This document shows, piece after piece, positions 1 to 13,460 of a stretch of 64,000 nucleotides of DNA (within the stretch, counting starts at the first letter, position 1; every line of letters begins with the position of its first letter). The position numbers were made by a program, and so were the translations under genes. The DNA lies in contig JAITYX010000002.1 of NCBI GenBank assembly GCA_021018815.1, positions 7,657,001 through 7,721,000 on the forward strand, written 5' to 3'. This DNA comes from Talinum fruticosum. Taxonomy: Eukaryota > Streptophyta > Magnoliopsida > Caryophyllales > Talinaceae. Below the pieces are notes generated by a model, which saw only the letters and a list, made by a program, of their open reading frames with translations, had not been told where the DNA came from and did not search any database.

Positions 1-1712
1 TCTACTTTATTTTTACTAACTTTTTTATTTTTAATAAAATTTTGTGACCACTTAAATTTTTAACATAAATTTTATCATCAATTTTATATCTTTTTAATAT
101 CCTCTCGTTACTCAAAAACAACAAATGAAACAAAGGAAATATAATATTGGTATATGGTCGTTTTCTCTCATGCCATAATTTTGCTGTAGTCAATTCTGAG
201 TACAACGGAGAACCCGAAGATTTAGCTTTCATTGGTTTTGTTTGGGAAATTTGGCCACAGGTCTGCTTACAGTGGGGAGGATAAATGCGGTGATATCGCA
301 CGCTAGATTTAGAAGACATTAGCCATAATTTTGCTGTAGGCAATGATCTATTTTACGCAGGTCGTCTTCCTCATAAGGAGCTCAATTCTTCCCAATAAAG
401 TAGCATGATCTTTATCCAGTGGCAAATATTCAACCTGTCATAAGCAAGGGCCTTCCCGGGACTGTCAAGAATTGCATATATACATAAGGTGACTCACCCC
501 TGACAAGTCCGGTCGATGATACAGTAAACAAAACTAGATTCAGCATAACTTTAACATCAGCAATACAACATTCTTTAGTGCCGTCTCTGTTGCAAAATGA
601 TCAAGCTGGGAAAGAAAAAAAGAGCTTGAATTCCATTCTTGAAAGAACAAGAAAAATGAGGCAGTGACTGTTGCCAGGTGATAATCCCAAACCTCCGCTG
701 AAGTAAGCAGTAACCAGTTTTAGCCACCACACAAAGAGAGAATGATCGCAGTTACACGGTCCATTCCAGAAGACCTACAAGGAATACAAAGATCGGTTGG
801 TAACATGTTTTACCTCCAACACTACTACGGAATGCAGACTAATGTCATTAGAACTGAATAAACTACGTTGAGCAAACATAACTTCATTATTACTACACCC
901 ACATGCTAAAAGAAGCATCTAATCAAGACAGTGGCCAAACATTGTGGCCTAATGTAAAAGTTATACAGGCTTCGAAAAGAAGTAAATTAGAGAAAAGGAA
1001 AACTTTCAATAAAACGCATCAAATTATCAATTAATCTTCAGCCCTTCTTTTCAGTTCTTATTTGTGAACTCTCGTTCTCAGGGACTTAAAAGTTACAAGG
1101 ATAGACCATTCGATTCAACTAATAAAAACAAGACCAAGTGCGCACAGTTGGTATTGGTATGCCATACTTCAGAAGCAATACGGGAGGGGATATTGCTAAG
1201 TGCAAATGGGTCTGGCTTCCACTAGGCCTTGGTCCAATATGGGTGCTTCCTCCTCCAGCCCACCCACCTCGTCCACTATTGGGAACAGGTTGTGGGACTC
1301 ACCCACTTAACCCCCCTTCACTCCAAACTAAAAAAAAAAAGAGGGTGGGGTGGAGTGCGGGCGGGAGTTGAACGAAGGGTAGTATAAAAATGTAAAATAA
1401 AAACATAGGTGAACGTGTCCACGAACCTAGTTGGTCAAGTAGTATAGACGGATAGAAACTGTTTTTTAAGTTTATCGTTCATCAAAAAATAAAACCATGC
1501 ACCACACGGTCACACCTACACAATTAAATCAGAAACAAGTTTAAGGAGAAGATATTTCTTATGTCTACTCTGAAATATTTTGATTATCGTATCGTTTCAG
1601 ATATTATTCAAGTGTTTTTATTACCAATACAAAACACAGAGGATGTGTACCTGCCCATAGATGCATTCCGCTTCTGATCACTTTGAATGGGAGTGTGTGT
1701 CACCTCATGCCA
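1..1712. other. Intergenic / 3' flank of the PUS7 gene
   Basis: No gene can be supported here. The segment is AT-rich at the left end and more mixed to the right, and it should include the 3'UTR of the minus-strand PUS7 gene near 1700. An 18-base word, GCCATAATTTTGCTGTAG, occurs twice in direct orientation at 172-189 and 322-339. A C-rich stretch lies at 1240-1330. A 28-codon open segment bounded by a splice-acceptor-like AG on the minus strand (348-434) is discussed as a finding but is too short to call. Confidence 0.5.
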
Positions 1713-4700
1713 CTATATATGGTCATTCAATGTTTTATGAAATGCCACCTACACATGTGGGTACTTTGCGTGAGAATTCCAGGAGTAAATGACGAGAGGT
1801 GACCGACAAGAACCAGTGTATTTCGGTAAACACAAAACAGTTAAAATTGATTGTAGAAAAGCACCAGCAATGCATAAATATGAAAGCAGTACATACAGAG
1901 GTTGATGTTTTGAGAAGTTCCCTTATAGCCATTGTTGCATAGCATGAAGCTGGAAGGGTAAAGCTGAGCTTCAAAGCTGTCTGTTCAACAGCTAAATTAG
2001 AGCTTTGTGTCACGTCTTCTGCCTTATGATCACCAGGAATTGCTTGATCACAGTTTTCTGACACATTCATGGAATCAGAAGAACTAACTTTGCTGCCATC
2101 AGCGTTATCCGTCTCCTGGGATGTGTTAACTGACTTGGAATTGGCAATAATGTCCAAATCTGTATCTGACAAAGGTGTAGTAGGATCTGTATACTTCAGT
2201 ATTTCCCTGCCCAGGACAATACATATTTAGAAGTTTGATATGATGTTTTCTATGAAAGACAGATGACCTAATCATAAATTCAGCAGAGGCGCATACTTCT
2301 CATACAATAGTCGATACTAGACGAAAAAGGGAGGGATGCAGGAATTACCATTCAAAATCAATTGGCTTTTGGAAAACCCGTCTATAAGCTCCACTCATGC
2401 TTGTTATTGAAAACTCTCTGAAAAAAAGTGAAGAAAACAACATCATTAAAATTCACGCTACAATGAAATGTGAGCAAGGCTTTGAGCACACATTTAGTCA
2501 GATATTAGGTCAACTTAGTTGAACAACATACTTGACATTGTGTACATTCTCCGTCAGGCTGATATTATCCTGGCAAACAGTCAAAGACAATGTATCAAGA
2601 TCATTAAAGCCATGGTCTCAACTATGAGTCTGTGATACAAAAAAATCAAAAGACCTAAACCTTTCAGACGTAATGTTGCTGACAAACGAAAGACTGTCTC
2701 CTTTAACCACTTCCTATGCTGCTCAACTCTCAATTTATAGACTATCTCAACGGCAACAATCTGTGCTTACTTTTTAAGTTTTTTTCAGCTGAAGTTGGCT
2801 AATAGAGACAAGAGGATGAAGAAGCAAAGCAAGGCACACCACAAGGAAGACAAAGCTTGCACATGTTATAACTCCAGTGACAGGTTTGCTTCATTCGATA
2901 ATCCATACAGTTATCGGATCACACCCATAAAGATGAGATCATTTCTCTTTTTCTGAGAAACTGAAACTTGAGCCTTAGATATAAGAAAGAGTAACACACT
3001 CTTTCAACCTCCCCCAACTTTAGAAGATTGCTAGCCATCTGAAGAGGCCAGCACAGGCAGAAGCATATGCAGGTAAACTTAAGACTTCTGCTGGAAGGAT
3101 GACCAGCCATAATCCTTATTTGAGATCTGACAAGAGCAGAAACCTTTGTGCGAGCAAGAATTCAAAATAAGGATCCAAAGGCAACATTCCAACTGAATGT
3201 GCAGGAGTAAGTGAAGGAAGAAGAGACAGAGTCCTACAGTAAAACCGAGGCAAAAGGATAAGGGCAGGAGAAAAATAAACCTATTAAATCATGCAATAAC
3301 CTATTATGGCCAACAGTGAAAGCCTACATCACAAGCCACCCTAGGATATACCCAGCTACATTACCCACGCAACAAACTAGGAGGCCTCTTAGCAAGTGCT
3401 AATATAGTGATGTCTACATTAGCCTATTTTCCTCCTCTTCGCCCCCCCAACCCCAAACCCCTTTTTTCCTCCCATTGTTTTTCAGGTTGTTACTATGCAT
3501 ATTGGATTATTGATCAAAATAAATACATTGCAGCGAAGTACACATACCCAAAAACTAGACACCGAAGCATCAGCAACACAATCTCAATAAGGCAATTTTC
3601 CCTAACAAGATGAGCTAAACTCGGGATCATTCCAAAATTAGTAAAACCCAATTCAATATTCTACTTGTATTTTCTTCATATTTAACCTTTAATTCTGAAT
3701 GGTATCCTCTCTAATAACCCAAGCCATGTTGACGCAGAGTCTATTGAACAAGCATACCTTCCTTGCCAAATCATGATAAACATCAGCAACTTCATTTGTT
3801 GGATACATTGCCTTTGAACTGCAACAAAATTTAAATTAATGAGGACAGCAGATATAAATTACTATATTAGATTGACATAGGAACAGAAAATGAACACAGC
3901 CTTTAACTCACCCTGGAAGTGGAAGGACAACGTCGTCAATTGTGTACTTCTGTTTGAGCAAATCCTCTTCATCCACAACCTGGATGGAAGTTTAGTAATA
4001 GACTCAGAATATGAGAACTAGACAAACTTTTACTTTTTCCACCAATAGGACTCTCCTAGAGGATCCAGTGTTCATGATCACACCACAAGGTACTACATTG
4101 ATAAGTTCTCTTGCTAAAATGTTGGCTTCAAACATACTTATTAATTGTGATGAATCAGGCTGTATTGATCTCCTCCCTATTGTTTCCCTCAGGAGGACCC
4201 TTTTTACCAAAGAAGCGTCACATTCTATTTGTTTGGGTTTAGGATTATATCAACCTTTGCGCTTGTTTACATGAAGCCTTAAATAGCCATTTGATAAACC
4301 AAGTAGAAGCACCACAATCTAGATTCTAAGGCCTAAGCATCATACCTCAGATTCACTGTCAGAAAGAATAAATGACTATCATATGATAGCAGGATCTGAG
4401 CATCCTACCTTCACAGGAAGATTCCTTTCATGAGGAAGATCGACTTCGGGAAGTTCTACAAGATTGCCGCCATTGTCAGCCTCATCAGCGGCATCATCCC
4501 CGCACTCTGTGTGAGCGGACAAGGCTTCTTTGTCCGAATCTTCTTTGCAATATACAAGATCTCCTACAACTCTATCCGCTCCTGCCAAAAGATAGGATTC
4601 ACATCAAGAAGATCATAAGAGGGTCCCTAACTTAATGAAAATTACAAACCACAATAACACATCACATACCGTATTTCTGTACTCTAATACTTGCTGCATG

Positions 4701-7700
4701 GTTCCATAGGTAACTTTGATAACTGTGTACATACCTGAACAGAAAATCAACTATTTATTATTTACATTGCATTATATTATCAAATTTGAAAAATCCCAGC
4801 AATAATAAACAACACAGTAGCAAAATTCTCATCTTGACACTTGACAAAATATAGAAGCAAACCAAGAAACCAAAGGGCAACTTCAGAAAAAATTCATGAA
4901 GCTGCTAGCATCAATCAGAGAGATGGAACTTGCAATGCTAATCACTTATCTGAGAAGATTCCATTTTAGAATAAGAAAGTGTGGTCCTACCGTCAAAGGA
5001 AAACAAGAGAAAGGCAACCAGTTTTTTTCTATCAAATATTCCATATATCCAAGCCAGTAGCGAGAATTGTTAACAGTATCCTTGTGGTACTTGGTTGACA
5101 TTTATCTATTACCACAATACAGATGGAAAAAACTTTGAATTTGCAGCACACACTAGAGAAATGAGCAGCTTTAGTTTTACCATGATACCAACACACAGCA
5201 AAGGAGGCATAGAAGAGTAAGAGCTGGAAATGGCATAGCCACTTACATCATCCTTAAAGTTCTAGGGATAGCCTTCAGTGCCTGCTGATAATTTCCTGGA
5301 GATTTCTTTAAACACTGCAGCTGTAAAAAATAGAAAAGAGAGCTAAATGCCAAAGTAATCCTTGATATTGTGAAAATAAGTGAACAGCAGGAATCTGCAC
5401 AATAAATACGACAATAGCAATTTTACTACTGGAATTCAGTGACAAAATCCAAACTGATATAGCGATACAAACATGGCTAGAAGATTCTTTACTGCAAGAC
5501 ACCATGAGATGTTCCCAGATTTTCCCTCAAAAATTCAAATTATTTAACAAAATCATTTAGCTAGATCAACAATAGGGCTGAGCTTCAAAAGGCCATCAAT
5601 GGAATAAAGAGAACCTCCTTCAAGGATGTTGTTCATGTAACAGTGAGAAACAACTTAACGACAATGATTTTCAGAAGATTTTACAGCACAATTAAAGAAT
5701 TCAAAATTTTCTCAAGAAGATTCATGCCAGAGCAATTAGCCATGGACAGCCTGCTTTATGGTTTCTAAACTTAACGACAATATATGCAGTTCCAACTGCA
5801 GAGATGGAGTAACTTCTTCACCAGAAACAGAGATCAGAAATAAATATCTGCATAAACAGACTTACAATAGCCCTCTCAGCAACCATATGATGTGGTAGTC
5901 GCCTTAATGTTCCATCAATATCATTCCTTGCCTTGTAATGTTCCCGAATCTTTCTTATGGCATCCTTTTGTAAATCAATATCTTAGTTAAGAAAACCTCG
6001 GGTTATTTTAACGATATAGAGCCACTGACCCCCCTTTTTGCTGAAGATAAAAGATGAATTATCCAACATATAAAACAAGTACAAGGATATCCCCTTCTCT
6101 TGGGTCAAGGATCATATCAACTGCAGCTTTCCACTCTCCTCGGAGTAATGCAGCTCCAATAAGGTGAGTTGGTACGGAGCCGCTCCCAAACCGCTGTATT
6201 AAGCCATAGAAAATAAATGAAATTATGTTATATATCATCAGTACGAAGAAAGACAAGTAAGATTTTCACAGCAGAAAAAAAGATACACGAATGCATTTTA
6301 GTGCAAGAAAAACTTCAGCCAAACAGCAGCATTTTCTTCAGCAGAATCACAGAAATCGCAGAAAATACAGGGTAAAACACAGTTATCAAGTCATCAAGTA
6401 GAATGAATGGAACAAAATGCAGAGTGCTCATCTTAAACTTTGACATAACTATCTAAAAAGGTAAAACAAACTCTGGGGACCACAAAGTATGATAATGCCA
6501 AGTTTCTTGTCATATCTAGGGGTCTGTGAAAGTTCACTGAGGCATAAATGTTGGACCAGGGCATCCCATGCTTATAAATACATTCAATCTCCATTGAAGG
6601 TTTGTTTCTCGAGCTTCAGATTATAGTAAACCAAAGCAAAAGGCTGGGACAGTGGGACTCAAAACAGTCAATTTAATTCTTTTGTCACGTAACTGCATGC
6701 ACCTTTCAAATACAGCATCCACGGGAGACAGCCTCCCTACATTGTAGAGTAAGATTTGCAACCCCCATTCCCTCCACCCACCCCCAAAAAAAAAGGAAAA
6801 GGGAAAGGAAAAGGTCCTAGGGTAGATACTTGATTTCCTCTTCTATTTTTTTCCCCAGCTCATAGTCAAAACCCCAAAATAATTACTAATACATGCAAGA
6901 GTTTGGGCAATGAAACAGCAGAGGCAGGCAGCTGAAAAACCTGTAGTCCAAAATAGTTGATAAATCCATGCTTTCCTAAGGCTTCTGCAGATGCTCTAAT
7001 AGTGTCTTCAGAATCAGAAACAACTCCTCTGAGAAGAAAAGCGAACTCTTAAGTTAATGTATTTGTACAAGGTACAAACAAAGGGTCAAAAGTACATATT
7101 CATGGGATATTTTATTTGATGCCCCCGTATATTTGAAATTTCCATTCAGAGGGCAGTGTAGATATACAAATAAGTTCTAGAAGTAACATTGATAAATTTA
7201 ACTTTATAGAACTTACTTTCATTTCCTCACAACCCTCCAAATAGAGTTTTCAAATGTACAGACAACAATGGAATGCCTTAAATAATTTACCTCAAGGTTA
7301 TCGTGAAACGATTTCCAAGGAGCTGCCCAAGCTGAAGTCCTTCTTTGACATGGCTGGAAGGTAAGAAAAGCAGTCTCATTATCTCTAAACTCATGCATCA
7401 AGAACAACACCATAATAGCATAATACATTTTGCCAACTTACCAGAAATCACCAACTTTTATACCAATCAACTTTTCATTAAGGGCAGCCAATCTGCTAGC
7501 ACGCTGCTTGAACATTGTTACCTGTGACATGGCAAAATGACAATAATCTGATAAGAACTATTTGAAATTGAAAACCCATAAGAAGAAGCAAGGGTAAACA
7601 AATGTAATGAGTGATAAAAGCCCAGGTTTGAAGAGAAATGTACCCTTTGCGTAGACACAGAACGCTTATCCTTTGTGCCTGAAAATCCAAAACATCTAGG

Positions 7701-10700
7701 CTGCCAAACGAAGTGTGAAACAAGTCCAGTAAAGATTTAATACCAGACAGTCTGCTGTAGAAGTATAAAACTAGAATTGAAGTTTTATATTACATGAGAC
7801 AATAACCTCACCACCAACAACAACAATTTCAGTTTCAATTGTTATAACACAAAAGCATATTTGGGAGCACCAAAAATAAAAGCAATCTTACACTCAACTC
7901 AACAAGCACACAGGCCAGTTCTGGGATTGACAACATTTTCCATTTTTAGGTCAAGTAAAGTCAAACTAGTGAATACCAGACTCTAACAGAGTGCAGGTAG
8001 CTAGCAATCAACAAAAAGATGAAAGTGCAAGGGGAAATGGTTGGTGAAGCAACAGGGCAGAGCAACCAGCCTAACAAGAAGCATGAATGCAGATAAGAAA
8101 TGATCAACTGAGATGTCCTAAAAGACCTTAAGGCCAGTTCATTTCACCACCAGTACCATACCGCTTACTGTTGCCTACTGCTCTTTACCACTCCCGCTGC
8201 TCATTAATGCTTTTGCTAATAGGGACTAGGGGTACGTCAATATTACTACCACTACTTACCGTTTCGTATCACTCTTCGCCATTTACCGCTCCTTAGCACT
8301 CCTGTATACCACTGAAATGAAATAGACCTTAAATATTGTCTACAACTATGCCATACAAATTTTAAAGTGCCATGTAATCTTATGTAAGGCCATGTCCTCA
8401 AAGAGGTCCAGATGAGCCGAATTCATGTGTGATAATTTTTGACAATCCTTTCAGGTCTACCCTTCTTTCAACAACAATATGTTTTTTTAACTCTCCTCAT
8501 TATGGAGTGAGATTGTCTTCTCTTGGCATGTCCAATAGTTTAACACAATTTTGTCTTCAATTTGTCCTACTATTAACTTTTCTTGAACTATTTCTTTTTT
8601 TTTAAATCTAATTTTCTGTGTGAAAAAGCTAATCAAACACAACATCCTTGCCTCCACCACTTCTTTTCGGATAGTACTTACTTCATACACAAGCACTTAG
8701 CACCAATAAATGGTTCACTAATACATTAGCATGAATCTTTCGTCACAAAATTACCGCCAAAAGCAACCAACCTACACCTGGATCTCCCTAGACCTCGCAA
8801 GGTAGGAATTACCATACAATGGTGAGTAGTAGTTGTTGCTGTCTCATCACATAAATCTCAAGGATGTCCATTTATGCAACCAAACCTGTATATGATATGT
8901 GATATCCTACGTTTGCTTCCTTTGTGCCTTGTAGTATCGATCCAAATACCTGAAGTTGCCTTTCTGATCCGCATATAGATCACCAACTTTTGGAAGCTTT
9001 GATCGATGTCAAACTTCCAATTTAAGAACTTTGTTTAAGTCATATATGTCTAAATCCCTAGGACTATGTCTCTCCCTTAGTGTTCGAGCACAAGTACTTG
9101 CACACTACGTGTATCTTGAATAACTTGAATGTAGGTTGCCAGAGTGCCTTACATTTAAACATCTTCATAGGTCGTATCCATCAACATATCATATGCTTTT
9201 TGCAAATAAATGAAGAACATGTGCAACAATAAAAAGTCTCATTTTCAATCTCCATAAACTAAACAGGTACATCTAAGCAAGCAAATAGCTTGAGAGACAA
9301 ACAAGCCCAGCATGAATCAGAATTAATTTATCATAAAAGGGTAATTCCAGCCTTGGTCTCTCATAAACCCAGCCATGACTTCTTCTCCTAGTTCTTTCCA
9401 TGCTTTAGTTGGGATACAAAACGACTCTCATAGTCCCATGGTTTTCATTCTCTTAATAGCCTTCACAACCTATTCCCTAGTTATACATCGAATAAATTTA
9501 AAGTTATCAAATATTCCACTTTGGTTAACCCACCCTAAAGGAAACATACCTACACCTTGCTCATTGAAAAGTTTATAGAAGTAGCTTTTCCACCTGTCCT
9601 TAATCTTATAGCCCTCAAACCAACCAATATTCTGGATCCTTAATACACATCACTTTATAATGCTTAGTCCTTCTATTTATGAAATTGCTAAACCTATTAA
9701 GAAACAATGAGACGTTTGTCAATAAGTAGCCAAAAAAGTAGTCCACTGACTGCCAATGGGGAGACCAAACCTTATTTAAATGATTTACAATATAGCACAT
9801 AAAACCTTTTGCAACACGTACCTGGACTCCTAGCATCTTTCCAATCAACCTCAAGGCCTCTTGGGTGTCCTTGTTCTCTTTGTAGAGATGAAACCTCCAT
9901 ATAAAAAATGCAATTATGGAATCCATTAAATAACAAGCCAAAAGTCATGAATCTAGGTGAATATGCGCTAAACAAAGGAGCACAAGAAATAAGCAAATAC
10001 ATAACATAAAATTAAATGTCATCAGGGATCACATATTCATCATTTAGACATCCATATTATTATTCTCCCAGTCAAACACAAGAGTCGTGATCACAAAATA
10101 GCATAGCATACTTAGCATAACCATTGGTCATCAGATGAGATGACTTTAAGACGCCATCAGCGGTATTGATTAAAGCTAGTTGTTAAATACCACTTTGCCC
10201 AATTTCTCTCTACAATAACTATATATGTATGCAAGTGAAAAATACCCCTACAAATAGGGAAATAGGTCACAGTTGATGGCCTCTTTCTTTCAACTGGAAG
10301 CTATGTTCCATTTAGTCATGTTTCATAATATAATAATACAAAATGTGTAGAAAATTATAACCTAAATAAATTTGTGGAAATATAAAATATGTAGAAATTT
10401 GTAGATATCTATAGAATTTGAGAAATATTAAAAAGGTCAATTGAGATCTCTGAAGAGTAGAAATTGGTGGGTAAAGAACAAGCCCGAGATTCATAACATG
10501 TAACCTTCCTCTATCATGGAGGTGGGAATGGTATTATGAAAAGCACACGCACTCAATGCAATACCTGAGGAACTTGCCAAGATTCTCTGGCCAATCATGA
10601 GAGCCTCTCCTATCAAATGGTTTGTCGTCCCTGTCTTTCCGCTTAAGGGATTGTCTGCCCCTGTTCTGATTCCCCCTGAATTTAGCCTCACACGGATACA

Positions 10701-11669
10701 TTTCGATTGGTCTTTAGGTCCATCTACTGTGTCCGTGACAAGGAATTTCAGTTTCTCCTTAAAGAAGTTGTGCACAGTCTAAAACAATGTCAAAATGTAC
10801 ACCCATAAACGTTTGCACCTAAATCATTCAACCTAAAAACAAAAACCAAAAATAAAAAACAATGCACCTAAAATAAGGTTAAGAAAAAATGACACTCCCG
10901 TTTTGCAGTCATATCAAAGCCAATTTTGAAATTTTTATGAAATACAAGTTTTTTGGCTATAAGCTTGATTGAATTTGGACTTCAGATTATCTCCTTTACC
11001 GTTCGATGGGATTTATCACAGCTTGGAGAAAGAACCAGCGGATGAATAACATCTCCAGCAGTACTAGAATTGATTTTGTCAATATACTCCTTCAGGCTAT
11101 CGGCATCAGTATCACCTGCTAGCGATCTAAATGCTTCGATTTCCGCCGTATAGCTTTTATCTGATTGATCAGCTACATTCTCTTTCTCTTCTTTCTTCTC
11201 CAACAGCTAAAAACATCAATCCAAGGGGGATAAATCAAAATTACAACTTCCAAAAAATGTGATCGACCAAAATTTAAGCGCAAAACACGAAAAACTTTAA
11301 AAAAAAAAACTAAAAAGAAAAAGCTACCTCTTCAGGAACGTCTAATGACGTCAAATGCACAACATTTCCATCGAAATCCACTTCATTCACTATAAAATCC
11401 GAATACCTAAACACAACGCCAAAAGAGGAGATGCAAAAATGAACAGTTTTGGCCATTGAAGCTAATCGTTATTGCAAGGTTTGTAACTGGTGATACCTTT
11501 GCTTAAGAATGCCGCGGAAACCAGGGAGTTGAGAGATGTAACAGAGAATTCCAACATCAGCTTCTTCTACGTTCTTGAAAGTGGCGTCGACAGCGGGTTG
11601 TGGCTCACCGGAAAATTTAGCTTCAGCAATTGAACTCATCGTCTCCGTCGCCGTCGCAGTTGTTATCAT
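1713..11669 (-). CDS. PUS7: Pseudouridine synthase PUS7/TruD family, 20 exons, one apparent frameshift
   Basis: TruD/PUS7 enzymes isomerise uridine to pseudouridine in tRNA and other RNAs. Exons (high to low coordinates): 11669-11497, 11406-11328, 11206-11000, 10778-10565, 9894-9822, 7700-7644, 7521-7442, 7353-7291, 7028-6941, 6193-6091, 5969-5866, 5320-5247, 4734-4670, 4581-4409, 3979-3912, 3818-3758, 2569-2532, 2417-2349, 2206-1897, 1748-1713. All phases join except in exon 4. Landmarks are QLPGFRGILKQRYSDF near the N-terminus, the catalytic-Asp motif GTKDKR in exon 6, QLGQLLGNRFTITLR in exon 8, and the C-terminal LPASCYATMAIREL followed by VAFHKTLN. The expected length is about 711 aa. Exon 4 is 214 nt where the flanking phases need 215: one G is missing from the run at 10672-10676. 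The intron at 5970-6090 is AT-AC. An in-frame upstream ATG at 11738 would add a basic 23-residue leader, but a telo-box-like AAACCCTA lies between the two ATGs, so 11669 is preferred. Intron 5 hosts a LINE and a MITE. Confidence 0.9.
5970..6090 (-). other. U12-type AT-AC intron of PUS7 (intron 10)
   Basis: No GT donor fits the end of exon 10. The intron begins ATATCCTT immediately after codon GGG plus G, which matches the U12 AT-AC donor consensus exactly over 8 bases. It ends GATTTAC. A U12-like branch site, TTTCTTAAC (one mismatch to TTCCTTAAC), lies at 5994-5986, with its branch A about 17 nt from the 3' end. Joining at these points gives DPREG-EKDAIRKIREHYK in frame, as expected for the family. 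The intron is 121 nt long. This is seen directly in the sequence; the U12 assignment is a strong inference from consensus. Confidence 0.85.
8132..8328. mobile_element. MITE, 197 bp, in PUS7 intron 5
   Basis: The ends are imperfect inverted repeats: GGCCAGTTCATTTCA on the left and, on the opposite strand, GGTCTATTTCATTTCA at the right. Both ends are flanked by TTAA, so the duplication may be TTAA, or the 3-bp TTA/TAA typical of PIF/Harbinger elements. The left terminus resembles the GGCCCTGTTC end of the large Harbinger element at 13412, so a Harbinger-type origin is plausible. There is no coding capacity. Confidence 0.6.
8487..9611 (-). mobile_element. Decayed LINE (non-LTR retrotransposon) fragment in PUS7 intron 5
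   Basis: Three broken pieces of a plant LINE reverse-transcriptase ORF occur in the correct order on the minus strand. IKDRWKSYFYKLFNEQG is at about 9611-9550. HMFFIYLQKAYDM is at about 9220-9180, the region equivalent to the FIDLEKAYD motif. At 8696-8487 a piece containing ARMLCLI and GQIEDKIV corresponds to the C-terminal end of such ORFs. Stops and frameshifts separate them and the YXDD box was not found, so the copy is dead. It lies in the same orientation as PUS7. Confidence 0.7.
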
Positions 11670-11738
11670 CGGAGAAGAAGGAAAGTAGGGTTTAAGGAGT
11701 TTACTGCAGAGAAACGTGGCGGTTCTCTTTTGCCACAT

Positions 11739-13411
11739 CCGGGGTTTTTGCCCTTGCGGCGGGACCCTGGAAATTTTATTTACGTTTGTTTTTTTTTTTG
11801 TAATTTTTTATGAAGTTCAAAAAATATATATTCTTATTTTTCTTCCCCGCATATTTTCGAAATGTATATACATACTGATTAATCATGATAACGGCTAATT
11901 TTGCAAACATTCATAATTAGTAGTATACATAACAACACCTTTACAATTAATTAAAAGTCATAAGATTTATGAACGTTGATAATATACAAGATAATGAAAT
12001 TGTCATTTAAATATTTTAAATGTAAATTTATATGTTTGGTGTACCCTACCAGTAAAGAAAAACAGTAAAAAAAATTCATATCATAAATCTCTTACCTTTG
12101 ATTTCATTGTATACTTGAAGACGTATAGAGTGGTGAATTAGATAACGTATAATAGTTTTCAATACTTATTATAATTGTCTATTAAAACCTGTGCGAAATT
12201 TAAAGTGACAACAACAATAGCAATATTAACGACGATGGTTCGTCAAGATTATGGATATAAAAATTATTTTACAATTGCAAATGTCTTAAATTATGCATAT
12301 TATTTGTTCTATCACACACGCAAGTATAGTTTTAATGTTAAATTGATATGGACAACTTTTTAAGCATGACAAATGTTAATAAAAAACATACTGAAAATTC
12401 AAATATGGGGTAAAGTTGTCATGCATTTGACACCAATCAACTATGTGTGGTATTATAGGGTAATGGTTTAATTTGATTTTTAACATCCAATATTGCAAAT
12501 GAGATTTGATTATAAAATGTTACCACCACTTTGTCTAAGCTACTTTATCCGTTTTCAAAATACTTGTCGTTTTAAAACTATCAAGGAGTATCAAGAAAAC
12601 ACTAATCATTAATACGTTATTGAAATTATAAAGTGATATATATTATGAAACGAAAAAATTAGTTAAAGTGACATTTATTTAAAACGAATGGAGTATATGT
12701 TTTATATAAATCTCATCATGTACTTTACCTTGAGAATTGCATCAAAAAAATACAATAATTAGGATAATAACGTATACAAAAAGAATACTACGAGAATGTC
12801 AACCGCGGTATATATTTGGTTAACCATCATCATAAATTGGGATTTTTTTTTTTCGTAACATTACTTGTACGCATACAAACTATGTTATACTACATATAAT
12901 TTGTATAGTTTTTTTAATATATATTTTCCAGAATATTTTATGGTTTAAGTTGTAGATTGTATTGTAAATTGTGAGAAAGTTGGTAGTGAATATTCAAAGT
13001 ATAAGTTATGTTGTACTCAACAATAACAACAAAAGTATCTACGGCAAACTAATGGTTGAATTAATTCAAAATACATTTTAGGATTTTAAATAAGTTTTTC
13101 AAAAAGGGTAACAAAGATTAGTTTATGTTTCTCAAATAATAACATTTAATTTACCAAATATATACTTTTCATTCGATGGGTAAATAGATAGTATGTGTTA
13201 ACAATTAAAGTACCCACACTATATGTTACTAAAACAATTATCATCTATCCAGTTAGCAAGGTTTATTTGTTTAAGTCTTTTAGCGTCTCTTATAACTTTT
13301 ATAATCTTTGACTCTTGATAAATGTTGATAACCTTGAATAAATTATAATCATCACCGATTATTAATTATAATTGCTCGTAAAGTACTAATTGCAACTATT
13401 AGTAACACTAA
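11739..13411. other. Intergenic, PUS7 upstream region and AT-rich spacer
   Basis: This is the upstream region of PUS7 (minus) grading into AT-rich sequence with no supportable ORF. The last 90 bases (about 13320-13411) belong to an AT-rich repeat rich in TAAT and ATTA steps, which continues on the far side of the Harbinger insertion at 19191. Confidence 0.5.
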
Positions 13412-13460
13412 GGCCCTGTTCGGCAAAATGAGTCTGTTTTAGTAGCGGATAAGCTGTTTG
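13412..13460 (+). repeat. Left terminal inverted repeat of the Harbinger element
   Basis: GGCCCTGTTCGGCAAAAT followed by copies of GTAGCGGATA spaced about 25 bp. It pairs with 19142-19190 on the opposite strand with several mismatches. Confidence 0.75.
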
